The position numbers were made by a program, and so were the translations under genes. From contig JAJRSN010000476.1 of assembly GCA_024278715.1 (NCBI GenBank), positions 1-11,257 of the forward strand: 11,257 nucleotides of DNA. Direction: 5' to 3'. Shown piece by piece: positions 1-6,765 of the stretch (the first letter of the stretch is position 1; every line of letters begins with the position of its first letter). The notes beneath the pieces are model-generated. The model was not told the DNA's origin. It saw only the letters and a list, made by a program, of their open reading frames with translations, and did no database searches. The stretch comes from Calditrichota bacterium (GTDB taxonomy: Bacteria > Calditrichota > Calditrichia > Calditrichales > Calditrichaceae).

Positions 1-25
1 GTGATATTGAATGTTAAACGAAGAT

Positions 26-183
26 GGGGAAGCACGCTTACACGATTAACGATTAACGAATTCCGTGACGAATAATACGTAACAAGTAACGAGTGACAAG
101 TAACAAAGTGACAAGGTAACCTGCAACCCATAACCCTTAACCCTTACACCCTTAACCATTGACAAATTCCGCCGAAAAAAACA
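26..183. repeat. Left copy of an inverted dispersed repeat element
   Basis: Reading + strand, this stretch is built of degenerate 7-base steps such as GTAACAA, GTGACAA and TTAACCC. Its reverse complement occurs at 6834-7004. Positions 43-120 align without gaps to the complement of 6904-6981, with only two differences in 78 bases (positions 45 and 71). Positions 121-173 align to 6844-6903, where the other copy is 7 bases (one heptamer) longer. Similarity fades gradually at both ends, so the outer limits are approximate. No transposase and no clear target duplication is visible. It probably belongs to a dispersed non-coding repeat family of this genome. Confidence 0.85.
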
Positions 184-232
184 AGGACTATAGTGTTATT
201 ATATTGATGAGGCAGGGATATTCTTCCGATTT

Positions 233-280
233 CAAAAAAATACCTCAATCCGCCGAATTCATAAATTCTGCGGATCGAGG
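233..280 (-). terminator. Intrinsic terminator after the octaheme cytochrome gene
   Basis: On the - strand an 11-bp stem (CCTCGATCCGC with GCGGATTGAGG, one G-T pair) encloses a further GAATT/AATTC pairing. It is followed by TA and a run of seven T. It starts about 65 nt after the cytochrome stop codon and closes the whole - strand gene block. The + strand side has no T run, so it looks one-directional. Confidence 0.85.
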
Positions 281-345
281 TAAGTTAAAAAATGCGCGTT
301 TACTGTTAAAAAACCGCTTAAACGCTCATTTGCCGGTGCATGGGG

Positions 346-1596
346 TCATTTCCGATTGGCTCTTTCCCGCAGTTCCTGAGCCTTTTCTTTAATCTCCGTC
401 AAATCGCGTTGCATTTCGCTCCAACCGTACCACAAAGAATAATCCGGATTATTATGAAAAGCGCCCTGGAATAAACGCATTCTGTGTTTGAGATGCATTA
501 AAAAGAGCCGCTGTTCGATTGTGGTAGGCGCGTCGTGAAAAGTCAGCAGATCGGGAAAAGCGCTGGCATAGCTTTCCGGTTTTTTCAAGATGCCGTCTTT
601 GTACAAATCGGCGACAATTCGGATGGCTTGCGCCAACAGTTTGTCTCCCGCCTGAATCAGTTTATCGCCCTTTTCCAGTTCGGCTTTGGCAAAATTTTCG
701 GAATGGCAGTCGCTGCACACTTTAATCATCTTGTTTCGTTCTTTGTCAAAAGACTCTTTGGTCAGCCTGGCTACGTCGGCTTTTTGAACAACGTCTAATC
801 TTGCGGTGGGTTTACCTTCGGGATCGAGCACGCCCAGCGCCTGTAAAATGGTAACCCGGTCTTTCCACCACTCGGGGTCTTCTCCTGGATAAGGAGCCAG
901 TCCGTCTGTACGAACCGCCAAAAATCCCCAGGCGGTGCGCACTTCATGATCTCCTTTAGGCATGTGGCATGTTTGGCAGGTGGGAGCCGAGGCGCTTTCC
1001 GGAAGCTTTCCGATTTGTTTCAGCAGGGCGCGAACCCCGTGTTTTGAAGAAGAATACATTTCCCATTGGGGATGATCAAAGCCCATGTGGCAGGTTTGGC
1101 AAGCCTGAGGCTGTTTTGCCTCTTCAGCGGAAAATGTATGCCTTGTATGGCAGGCGTCGCAGGAAGCGACCCCAAAACCCGCGCCGTCCTTTTTCAACGC
1201 TTTAATCTCTTCCGCCGACTTCAAACCGATTTTGTGGCATCCGCCGCATCCTTTCATACCTTCGGTCAATTGCATGTTTTGCCAGTGAATGGTTGGCATG
1301 GCGTTCATCGCAGCCCAGGCGAGCGCGTGTTTGCCGCGTTTGAATTGCTGCACCTGATCGTCATGACAGGTGGCGCATGTTTCGGGAGTGGGCAGCTCTA
1401 CATTGGCGACATCAGCGGCAGAATTGTGTTTCGAGCCGTGACAGGTAGCGCAATCCACCTCGTTCTCACTGTGCTTGCTTATTTTCCAGTCATTCACAAT
1501 CCCGGGAGTGGTCTTTGTATGGCACTGAACGCAATCCTGACCCAGAACTATGGCTGACAGAGAAAAAAGCACGATGAAACTTAAAACGACCTTCAT
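346..1596 (-). CDS. Secreted octaheme cytochrome c, hydroxylamine oxidoreductase (HAO)-like
   Basis: A 416-residue periplasmic multiheme protein. Residues 1-20 form a Sec signal peptide with no lipobox. Eight CxxCH heme motifs start at C22, C49, C74, C117, C146, C166, C207 and C294. Motif 4 is CGGCH, and motif 6 is followed by MGFDHPQ. The C-terminal 110 residues are helical without heme motifs. This layout fits HAO-family octaheme cytochromes, where heme 4 is catalytic; D174-H175 would be the active-site Asp-His pair by family analogy. Family members either oxidise hydroxylamine or hydrazine, or reduce nitrite/NO/hydroxylamine, depending on a Tyr cross-linked to heme 4. Y386 and Y390 (NPDYSLWYGW) are residues to test. 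No CxxCK motif is present, which argues against NrfA and octaheme nitrite reductase. The start is set by AAGGAGGA at 1600-1607. The nearby Fe-S regulator and hemerythrins favour a reductive, N-oxide role; this is inference. Confidence 0.82.
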   Translation of the reverse strand: MKVVLSFIVLFSLSAIVLGQDCVQCHTKTTPGIVNDWKISKHSENEVDCATCHGSKHNSAADVANVELPTPETCATCHDDQVQQFKRGKHALAWAAMNAMPTIHWQNMQLTEGMKGCGGCHKIGLKSAEEIKALKKDGAGFGVASCDACHTRHTFSAEEAKQPQACQTCHMGFDHPQWEMYSSSKHGVRALLKQIGKLPESASAPTCQTCHMPKGDHEVRTAWGFLAVRTDGLAPYPGEDPEWWKDRVTILQALGVLDPEGKPTARLDVVQKADVARLTKESFDKERNKMIKVCSDCHSENFAKAELEKGDKLIQAGDKLLAQAIRIVADLYKDGILKKPESYASAFPDLLTFHDAPTTIEQRLFLMHLKHRMRLFQGAFHNNPDYSLWYGWSEMQRDLTEIKEKAQELRERANRK

Positions 1597-1949
1597 TCTT
1601 CCTCCTTCTTTAGTTTTTGGTTGGTTCCTGAAATCAATTATTACATTGTAGTATTAACTTTTTCCTCACCTCCTTTCATAAACATTGACACATCAAAGCT
1701 CTGCCAAAAAGCGCAGTGTCCGTATTTGTCCGTTTAACAGAACCTCCCGTAAATCGAATAAAATAAAGATATTTTTCTGTGTCTGTGAAAAAAGTCCGCT
1801 TTGAAAAAGTCATAACAGATTGCAACAAGAAACGATTTTTACAAAAACACGCAAATGAAAATACATCATCGTTCACGATTAATCGCATTCTTCCGTAATT
1901 TAAGTCTTATTATTCCCGAATTGCAATACTCCGTTTTATTTAAAAAGAA
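1597..1949. other. Gene-free leader region upstream of the octaheme cytochrome
   Basis: No convincing gene lies here; a 70-codon - strand frame (1676-1888) lacks a ribosome binding site and protein-like composition. On the - strand it holds a near-perfect 15-bp dyad at 1639-1653 and an unusually strong Shine-Dalgarno sequence, AAAGGAGGTGA (1666-1676), with no start codon at the right distance. The gap suggests the cytochrome has its own promoter, but no clear -35/-10 pair could be chosen. Confidence 0.5.
1639..1653 (-). promoter_or_regulatory. Candidate operator: TACTACA-A-TGTAATA dyad upstream of the cytochrome
   Basis: A 15-bp inverted repeat around a single central base, with one mismatch between arms. 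It lies about 43-57 nt upstream of the cytochrome start codon, where a repressor could act. Its CTAC/GTAG core recalls the palindrome before rrf2 (6748-6765), but the half-site spacing differs, so a common binding protein is only a possibility. Confidence 0.3.
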
Positions 1950-1964
1950 TCATTCTTCTTTAAA
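1939..1964 (-). terminator. AT-rich hairpin across the stop codon of the small membrane protein gene
   Basis: TTTAAAGAAGAAT pairs with ATTCTTTTTAAA around the TGA stop (1950-1952), with one bulged base. The - strand continues T/A-rich into TAAAAC. The stem is nearly all A-T, so it is at best a weak terminator or an mRNA 3' end stabiliser. Confidence 0.3.
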
Positions 1965-2291
1965 TTCATAAAACGAACGCGTTTTTGAAGAACGCAGCCA
2001 GAACAGGATGAACAGGTTGAAAAGGATGACTATCCCCATAATAACAGTTAATCGCACGTAAGGCAAGTGCATTGCCAAACGAAATTGCACAAACATAACG
2101 GTCGTTCGGATCCACTCGATTATCGCCACTGCCGTTAAAACCTGCCACGATAAAAGAATCCACGGTTTTTTTATGAACAAGGTTGGTATTAAAAGAATGA
2201 TTAACAGCGCCGGCAAAATACCGTTAAAGCGCAAGATGTGTGCGGCAAATAAGAGATCCGCAAAAATTACCGGTAATAATCGAACAAACAT
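1950..2291 (-). CDS. Small integral membrane protein of unknown function
   Basis: A 113-residue hydrophobic protein I cannot assign to a named family. About four membrane helices are predicted by eye (residues 4-20, 23-40, 43-60, 80-99). Short polar segments contain H18, R21, E59, R62, R71, H75 and R80. The C-terminal tail (RSSKTRSFYEFKEE) is charged and probably cytoplasmic. The ATG has AGGAGAAATA directly before it, and the gap to the upstream PepSY gene is only 11 nt, so the two are almost certainly co-transcribed and perhaps translationally coupled. The pairing suggests a subunit or assembly partner of the PepSY-TM protein. Histidines near membrane faces could bind heme b, but nothing in the sequence proves it. 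Confidence 0.75.
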   Translation of the reverse strand: MFVRLLPVIFADLLFAAHILRFNGILPALLIILLIPTLFIKKPWILLSWQVLTAVAIIEWIRTTVMFVQFRLAMHLPYVRLTVIMGIVILFNLFILFWLRSSKTRSFYEFKEE

Positions 2292-2302
2292 TATTTCTCC
2301 TT

Positions 2303-3916
2303 TCAGTTATCACTATTTTGCAGGCTTTTTTGATATCTAAAGTCCGGTTTATTTTTCTTTTTGGCTTCCTTCCGCAGTTTAATACAGAACCAGTCAAAAA
2401 TTCCGCTGAGGGTAATGATAAAAAATAATAAAGAACCAAGCGGTGCAATAAGAATGTACCAACTGCCGATTAAATCCTGAAAAATCCGCCCGTTGTGTAA
2501 CTCAAACATGAAGTTCCATAAACTAAGCGTGTATTCTCTGTTCATCTTTTCAGGTAAGCGAAAGGCAAAATTTTTTCCCTCGTTTTGAAGGACGTGTAAG
2601 CCGGAATCGTGGGTGGTAATGTATTGCCGTCCGTCGGGCAATGTAAAGTAGCCGGTCACCATCCATTTTCCGGGACGTATTACGGAGAATTCCACGACCG
2701 GCTTTTCGGAAATGAGATCAACGGAGGTATTTTTATCCGGATCGAGTAAAAACAAACCGCTGAACGAGCCGATCAGATATTTCTGTTCGTCGGTCACCTC
2801 AAAGTAAGTGGGTCCCATTACAAATATCGGGACGCGATAATTCGTTTTTTCAAAAGGTTCGCTAAAATCGGCTTTACCCTGCCACAAACCGTCGGTGGCT
2901 GAAATCAAAATCCGATTTCTGAGCGAATCGTAAAGAGCGGTATGAATTTTTTCTTTCCAGGGATTCTGAGAGAGTTTTCCCGGATAGTATTTGGCGGGTA
3001 TCGTGCCCGTGGCGATTGCCGCTAAAAAGGGAGGACGCATAAAAAAACCGGTGGCTCCTAAGATCAGGAAAAAAAACGCCACATAGATGCCTAATTTTAG
3101 ATGATATTTTAGCAGAAAACGAACGCGCTTTATTTTCTCGATCGAGGCAATCTGATTAAACCTTCTTTGCCGCTTTCTCCACCGCCAGGGATTAAACCAG
3201 ATGTAAAATCCGGTAAAACTAAGAAAAAAGAGAATAATCCCCATAACATCAATCCATAATTTCCCAGCCAGCCCCAACACTTTACCGTCGTGCAGATCAA
3301 AAAACAGTTTAACAAGAGTAACCCGTTGTTCAGGTTCGTTTCTGGCGACGATAAGCGGCTCAAATTTCAGATTCTCCGACGGGAACGGCGCACGATAGAC
3401 GTTTGATTCCGTGAATACAATCAGCTCTTTGCCGACCCGCAGAATTTTTTTAACCTTTTCGGAAGGGTTGCCTAAGGGGATTTTTCGCCATTCCTCCGTT
3501 TTAAGGTCCGCTTTAAATAATCCGCCGTCGGTCGCCGCCATTAAAAACGGGCTCTCTTTAGTCCACAAAAACAAATAATTGGTTTTCAGGTAATAGCGTG
3601 ATTTCGGGAAACCTTTGTCCAAGGGCGCAAACGTTTTGCCGCCGTCTTCGGTTTTCCAGACGCCTTTTTTACCATAGATGTAATACAAATTCGGGTTGTC
3701 CGGCAAGTACCGCAATCCGATTAAACTGCTGCGGTTCCAGTTATCTATTTTGTAAGAAGGAGGAACCATCCACGAAGGAACCGATACCCCGGCTACCCAT
3801 TCCGGATGATTTAAAACAATTCCCGAGACACTCATCCACATTAAAAAGAGAACAAGTATTAATCCCAGGTATTTATGCAGCCAACGACTTTTGCGGTATA
3901 TCTTTTTTAAAATCAC
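2303..3916 (-). CDS. PepSY-associated TM-type membrane protein with two internal halves
   Basis: A 537-residue inner-membrane protein related to PepSY-associated TM (iron-regulated membrane) proteins. By eye it has four helices (about 15-36, 222-242, 273-293, 485-510). Two large beta-rich domains lie between helices 1-2 and 3-4. The first contains a BNR/sortilin-like motif (VWKTEDGGKTF, 87-97), suggesting a propeller-like fold. The halves repeat each other: RWLHKYLG + helix + domain + FFDLHDGK + helix, then KYHLKLG + helix + domain + MFELHNGR + helix. H14, H37, H209, H272 and H474 sit at helix ends and could ligate heme, as proposed for PepSY-TM reductases; this is inference. The start is a GTG with an AGGGA-type site about 8 nt upstream; no in-frame ATG fits better. 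It lies 48 nt after the hemerythrin gene and 11 nt before the small membrane gene. An electron-transfer or metal-linked role beside the cytochrome is plausible but unproven. Confidence 0.75.
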   Translation of the reverse strand: MILKKIYRKSRWLHKYLGLILVLFLMWMSVSGIVLNHPEWVAGVSVPSWMVPPSYKIDNWNRSSLIGLRYLPDNPNLYYIYGKKGVWKTEDGGKTFAPLDKGFPKSRYYLKTNYLFLWTKESPFLMAATDGGLFKADLKTEEWRKIPLGNPSEKVKKILRVGKELIVFTESNVYRAPFPSENLKFEPLIVARNEPEQRVTLVKLFFDLHDGKVLGLAGKLWIDVMGIILFFLSFTGFYIWFNPWRWRKRQRRFNQIASIEKIKRVRFLLKYHLKLGIYVAFFFLILGATGFFMRPPFLAAIATGTIPAKYYPGKLSQNPWKEKIHTALYDSLRNRILISATDGLWQGKADFSEPFEKTNYRVPIFVMGPTYFEVTDEQKYLIGSFSGLFLLDPDKNTSVDLISEKPVVEFSVIRPGKWMVTGYFTLPDGRQYITTHDSGLHVLQNEGKNFAFRLPEKMNREYTLSLWNFMFELHNGRIFQDLIGSWYILIAPLGSLLFFIITLSGIFDWFCIKLRKEAKKKNKPDFRYQKSLQNSDN

Positions 3917-3964
3917 CCTTCTTTCCCTGACAAATGATTTTACCTATAACCTTCGGAACGTTAT

Positions 3965-4462
3965 TTAGTTTTTTCGCGTCTTAACCTCTTTCCAGAACTC
4001 GTTTTCCCAGCTCATATCAACAGGCTTGTGATATTTATGCAATATCCTGCCGATAGAAGCAAGTTTCGATTCGGGAAAATGCTGTTCGATAAAAGGGAAC
4101 AACTCCCGCTCTTCAAAACGAATATGCGCTTCAAGATTGGCGGTAAATTCTTCGATTAACTTCTTTTTATTGTTATCGTCCGTTTCGCCGCTCAGACTTT
4201 CGATAAGCCGGTAGAATTCCCGATGCTCCTTTAACATTCTGTCTAAAAGCTCCCTGTCTTTAATCTTTTCGTTCATTACGGCAAGGTGCTGCTCTTCGTG
4301 CTTAAAATGATGACTGACGGAATTGGTCCACAAATAAAGCAGATAGTTTTTTAACTCCTCAATCGGGACATTCAACTCCATGCCCTTTTTTAAACGATAA
4401 GACAGCACAAGACCGTTATGATGTTCCCAGGAAAGGGTTTCCAGATACTTACTTCGTTTCAT
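3965..4462 (-). CDS. Hemerythrin HHE-domain protein
   Basis: A 165-residue soluble four-helix protein of the hemerythrin HHE family. Candidate diiron ligands are H14/H15 (WEHHNG), H52 and E56 (HFKHEE), H80 (KEHREF), and H113 with E117 (HIRFEERELFPF). These follow the H...HxxxE...H...HxxxE order of hemerythrin-like cation-binding domains. I chose the ATG at 4462 because AGAAGG stands 7 nt upstream and the protein then begins at the first helix. A TTG nine codons upstream (4489) has a poorer context. The family binds O2 or NO, or serves in Fe-S cluster repair (RIC/YtfE/ScdA). It follows the DUF1858-DUF2249 gene with a 30-nt gap, so the pair may act as a split RIC-like system. This function is inferred. 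Confidence 0.88.
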   Translation of the reverse strand: MKRSKYLETLSWEHHNGLVLSYRLKKGMELNVPIEELKNYLLYLWTNSVSHHFKHEEQHLAVMNEKIKDRELLDRMLKEHREFYRLIESLSGETDDNNKKKLIEEFTANLEAHIRFEERELFPFIEQHFPESKLASIGRILHKYHKPVDMSWENEFWKEVKTRKN

Positions 4463-4492
4463 AAGACGCCTTCTCTCATGAAGCCTCAATTC

Positions 4493-5023
4493 TTATTGTT
4501 TGCCGATAAATGTTAAGTGACGATCCTTTTGATCGGGATCCTGCCGATAATGGACAGGATATTTTTGCTGCGCCATGGTTTCGATTAACGGCACGGGTTT
4601 GAAATTTGTTACAAGCAAAATAAATTTTCCCTTTTCCAGTCCCTGCATTATTTGCTGTATCTTGCCAAGCGGATGCTCGCCGCGATTAAGCATCTCCACT
4701 CCGTCGAGAATTTCCGCGGGCTCGCCTTTAATCCAGCCCGGGTCTTCTTTCAAAATTGCCGGAGCATTTTCCTGATTCGCGTCGGATTCGAGGGTATCCT
4801 GTCCCACCTCTGTTCGCAAACGATTGACAAATTCGGTGACGGGTATTCCGCCGATTTCCGCCACTTTTTCCAGCGTGGCAATTTTAGCCACCGTCCGCCG
4901 CAAAATGGGATTCTTTAAATTTTTATAGACCGGAGACATTTTGATGATGGTCTCCTCTAACGCCGGGAATGTCTTTAGTAAAATCCCCAAACGGGTTGTG
5001 CTTTGAATATTTATGGTCTTCAT
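4493..5023 (-). CDS. DUF1858-DUF2249 two-domain cytoplasmic protein
   Basis: A 176-residue soluble protein without signal or membrane segment. Residues about 4-70 resemble DUF1858, a small helical domain related to the N-terminal domain of the Fe-S repair protein ScdA. Residues about 103-174 resemble DUF2249, a TusA/SirA-like alpha-beta domain (LDGVEMLNRGEHPLGKIQQI, then KFILLVTNFKPVPLIETM). No cysteine is present, so thiol chemistry like that of TusA is excluded. CGGAGGAA lies 8 nt before the ATG. It sits 15 nt after the DUF438 gene and ahead of the hemerythrin gene, in the middle of the operon. DUF2249 genes often occur with NO-responsive and denitrification genes; the molecular role is not known to me. 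Confidence 0.78.
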   Translation of the reverse strand: MKTINIQSTTRLGILLKTFPALEETIIKMSPVYKNLKNPILRRTVAKIATLEKVAEIGGIPVTEFVNRLRTEVGQDTLESDANQENAPAILKEDPGWIKGEPAEILDGVEMLNRGEHPLGKIQQIMQGLEKGKFILLVTNFKPVPLIETMAQQKYPVHYRQDPDQKDRHLTFIGKQ

Positions 5024-5038
5024 TATTTGTTTCCTCCG

Positions 5039-6280
5039 TTAATTTTGATCATAATTTAAAAGACGTTGTTCGCCTTCTAACTTGCGTAACTCTGTTATGT
5101 CCTGAGTAACTTCCAGAGTTCCCAAATAGTTACCCTGATCGTCCCGCATGGCATAATAAACGATATGAATAAAACGCCCGTTCAATTGAATCCAGAAGCG
5201 TGCCTGATCCTGCTTTCCGGCTTTAAAATCGCTGATAATCTGGTTTACGATGTGCACACTTTTGGGGGGATGACAATATTGCACCTTACGACCTAAAATT
5301 GCACGTGAACGATCGAATATCCTGCTTCTGCCCGGACTAAAATATTGAACCGTGTCTTCATGGTCAACAAAAGTCAAATCTACCGGTAAGGTCTTAAACA
5401 AACTGATTAACTGCGACAGGCTAAATCTGCCGGTCGGCATGGAAATGACATTATCATTGGCTCTGATTTGTTCAACAGGCTGCTGAATCCCGCCTTCGGG
5501 CACCCATTCAAATTTCGGATCGTACAAACAGTAACCGATTTCGTCGCTCTGATAATAGATTTCATACCACTCCTGCTCGGTTAAAAGATCGATTGCTATT
5601 GGGAAAAGTATTTTTTCTTCTTTGTAAATCATTCCCTCAATCGCCTCAACCGTCGGTTCTATTGCCAATTGAGTAAACGGTTTTGCTTCGCCCGCTTTAA
5701 TGGATTCTATTTGCTGCAACGCCTCAATACAACTTTTTAAATAAGAACGAACCTCATCGTGTTTTGCCCACATAACCGAGGGCGGACCGGTCATATTATT
5801 TTTTTCAAAAAAAGGAAATAATAAATTCTCCTTTCGGCGGTAATGCTTATCGATATCCATCAGATCATTGAATTTGGCTTGAATTTCAAGCATCACTGAG
5901 GTAACATCCTCATCGTCATCCTTAGCCTTTATTTGTTCTATTAAATGACGAATTTGCGCGATTCGTTTGTTTAATTCGCTGTTTTCCTGCACAAAAGTAT
6001 GAACAGGATGCCCGGGAACCGTTTGCGGAGTTTCCTGTAAATCAAGATGTTTCTTCAATACTTTGGTGTGCGTGTCGCATAAGTCGGCTATACTCTCCTG
6101 AGCAATACCCTCTTCCATTAATTGAATTTCCATCCGGAACACATCGGAATAATCCGCTTCGGAAAGCATGCTTTCCAATTGTTTCCGAACGACTTCTTCA
6201 TTGGCTCCCTCGTGCAAACGACGAATCAATGTTTTCATTATCTCTATTCGTTCCTGTCTGTTATTTATTACTTCGCTCAT
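5039..6280 (-). CDS. DUF438-hemerythrin-PAS sensor-type protein
   Basis: A 413-residue soluble protein with three domains. DUF438 covers about 10-82. A hemerythrin-like domain covers about 88-240, with candidate ligands H94, H146 with E151 (HYRRKENLLFPFFE), H174 and E221/E222 (KEEKILFP). A PAS domain covers about 285-398, with the characteristic stretch YFSPGRSRIFDRS then GRKVQYCHPPKSVH, ending in a PAC-like ITELRKLE segment. No histidine kinase, GGDEF or DNA-binding output follows, so it would sense or bind a ligand and act through protein contacts. The diiron site suggests O2 or NO; the PAS may hold a second ligand. The ATG has GCGAGGA upstream. It starts 59 nt after the rrf2 stop codon, and the next gene follows after 15 nt. 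Regulation by the Rrf2 protein is likely from the operon layout and motifs at 6303-6322. Confidence 0.88.
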   Translation of the reverse strand: MSEVINNRQERIEIMKTLIRRLHEGANEEVVRKQLESMLSEADYSDVFRMEIQLMEEGIAQESIADLCDTHTKVLKKHLDLQETPQTVPGHPVHTFVQENSELNKRIAQIRHLIEQIKAKDDDEDVTSVMLEIQAKFNDLMDIDKHYRRKENLLFPFFEKNNMTGPPSVMWAKHDEVRSYLKSCIEALQQIESIKAGEAKPFTQLAIEPTVEAIEGMIYKEEKILFPIAIDLLTEQEWYEIYYQSDEIGYCLYDPKFEWVPEGGIQQPVEQIRANDNVISMPTGRFSLSQLISLFKTLPVDLTFVDHEDTVQYFSPGRSRIFDRSRAILGRKVQYCHPPKSVHIVNQIISDFKAGKQDQARFWIQLNGRFIHIVYYAMRDDQGNYLGTLEVTQDITELRKLEGEQRLLNYDQN

Positions 6281-6302
6281 AATTTCCTCGCTTTCAACTT
6301 TA

Positions 6303-6322
6303 TTCTACCTACGTATGGTATA
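6303..6322 (-). promoter_or_regulatory. Second candidate Rrf2 site between rrf2 and the DUF438 gene
   Basis: TTCTACCTACGT (6303-6314, + strand) matches 11 of 12 bases of the rrf2 palindrome segment TTCTACCTCCGT (6748-6759). It also contains a TACC-N7-GGTA dyad (6306-6320). It lies about 23-42 nt before the DUF438 start codon. Part of the likeness may come from purine-rich ribosome-binding-type sequence, so this is a candidate only. Confidence 0.3.
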
Positions 6323-6339
6323 TTTATCTAAAAAAATAA

Positions 6340-6744
6340 TTACTGAGTGTTTACCGTCAGATCCGCCAACGTTGTATTGTAAATCATCTCTTTAATGGCT
6401 TCTCTGCGCTCCAGCCATGCCTTATGCAGCGGGCAGGGATTTTCATCCGAACATTCGGGAAATCCCAAAATGCACCGGTCATAATTTTCAAGACCCTCAA
6501 CCGCGCCGATTACCTGATAAAGATAGATTTTATCGAGATTCGAATTCACCTTATAGCCGCCGTGTTTGCCCTGCTCCACTTCAACCATACCGGTCTGAGA
6601 AAGAGTGTGCATTAACCGACCAAGGTACTTGTACGGAATATTCAACTTTTTATGCAGCACATTGACGGAAAAACGTTGCTCCGGATAGCTCGCCAAAAAG
6701 ACCATTACCCTGATTGCATATTCGGTTGTTTTTTGAAATCTCAT
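6340..6744 (-). CDS. Rrf2-family [Fe-S] transcriptional regulator (NsrR/IscR-like)
   Basis: A 134-residue Rrf2 regulator. The N-terminal winged helix (about 1-65) carries the typical start (KTTEYAIRVMVFLASYP) and wing motif EQGKHGGYKV. The cluster-binding part has C91, C98 and C104 followed by H107 (DRCILGFPECSDENPCPLH). This matches the three Cys of NsrR/IscR proteins and the IscR-type Cys3-His set, so a [2Fe-2S] or [4Fe-4S] cluster is expected. I chose the ATG at 6744 because GGAGG (6753-6757) lies 8 nt upstream and the fold begins there. A start at 6858 would add 38 residues encoded by repeat DNA. It heads the block, so it probably controls these genes in response to NO, O2 or Fe-S status. 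A perfect palindrome over its promoter suggests autorepression. Confidence 0.92.
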   Translation of the reverse strand: MRFQKTTEYAIRVMVFLASYPEQRFSVNVLHKKLNIPYKYLGRLMHTLSQTGMVEVEQGKHGGYKVNSNLDKIYLYQVIGAVEGLENYDRCILGFPECSDENPCPLHKAWLERREAIKEMIYNTTLADLTVNTQ

Positions 6745-6747
6745 TAC

Positions 6748-6765
6748 TTCTACCTCCGTGTAGAA
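6748..6765 (-). promoter_or_regulatory. Perfect palindrome over the rrf2 -10 box and RBS (likely autoregulatory operator)
   Basis: TTCTAC-N6-GTAGAA, with no mismatch in either arm. One end overlaps the last bases of the -10 hexamer (6764-6769) and the other covers the GGAGG at 6753-6757, four bases before the ATG. It could block RNA polymerase as an operator, or form a short RNA hairpin that hides the ribosome binding site. Confidence 0.5.

Noticed and set aside
159..392. 77-codon + strand reading frame
   Set aside because: It starts in the repeat element, crosses the terminator of the cytochrome gene and runs antisense into that gene. It has no RBS and no protein-like pattern.
535..798. + strand frames antisense to the cytochrome and phosphatase genes (also 1066-1557 and 8280-8819)
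   Set aside because: They lie wholly within strongly supported genes on the other strand, lack RBS, and show no recognisable domain.
346..1596. NrfA or octaheme nitrite reductase identity for the cytochrome
   Set aside because: These carry a CxxCK catalytic heme motif. All eight motifs here are CxxCH, and motif 4 plus the Asp-His pair fit the HAO type better.
1685..1696. FNR/CRP-like site TTGACACATCAA
   Set aside because: The half-sites TTGA and TCAA are separated by 4 bases rather than the 6 needed for an FNR-type dyad, and no promoter could be placed beside it.
1676..1888. 70-codon - strand reading frame in the cytochrome leader
   Set aside because: There is no ribosome binding site before its start, the composition is erratic, and it ends in leader DNA. 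It is treated as non-coding.
4463..4489. TTG start for the hemerythrin gene nine codons upstream
   Set aside because: The ATG at 4462 has a well-spaced AGAAGG and begins at the conserved first helix.
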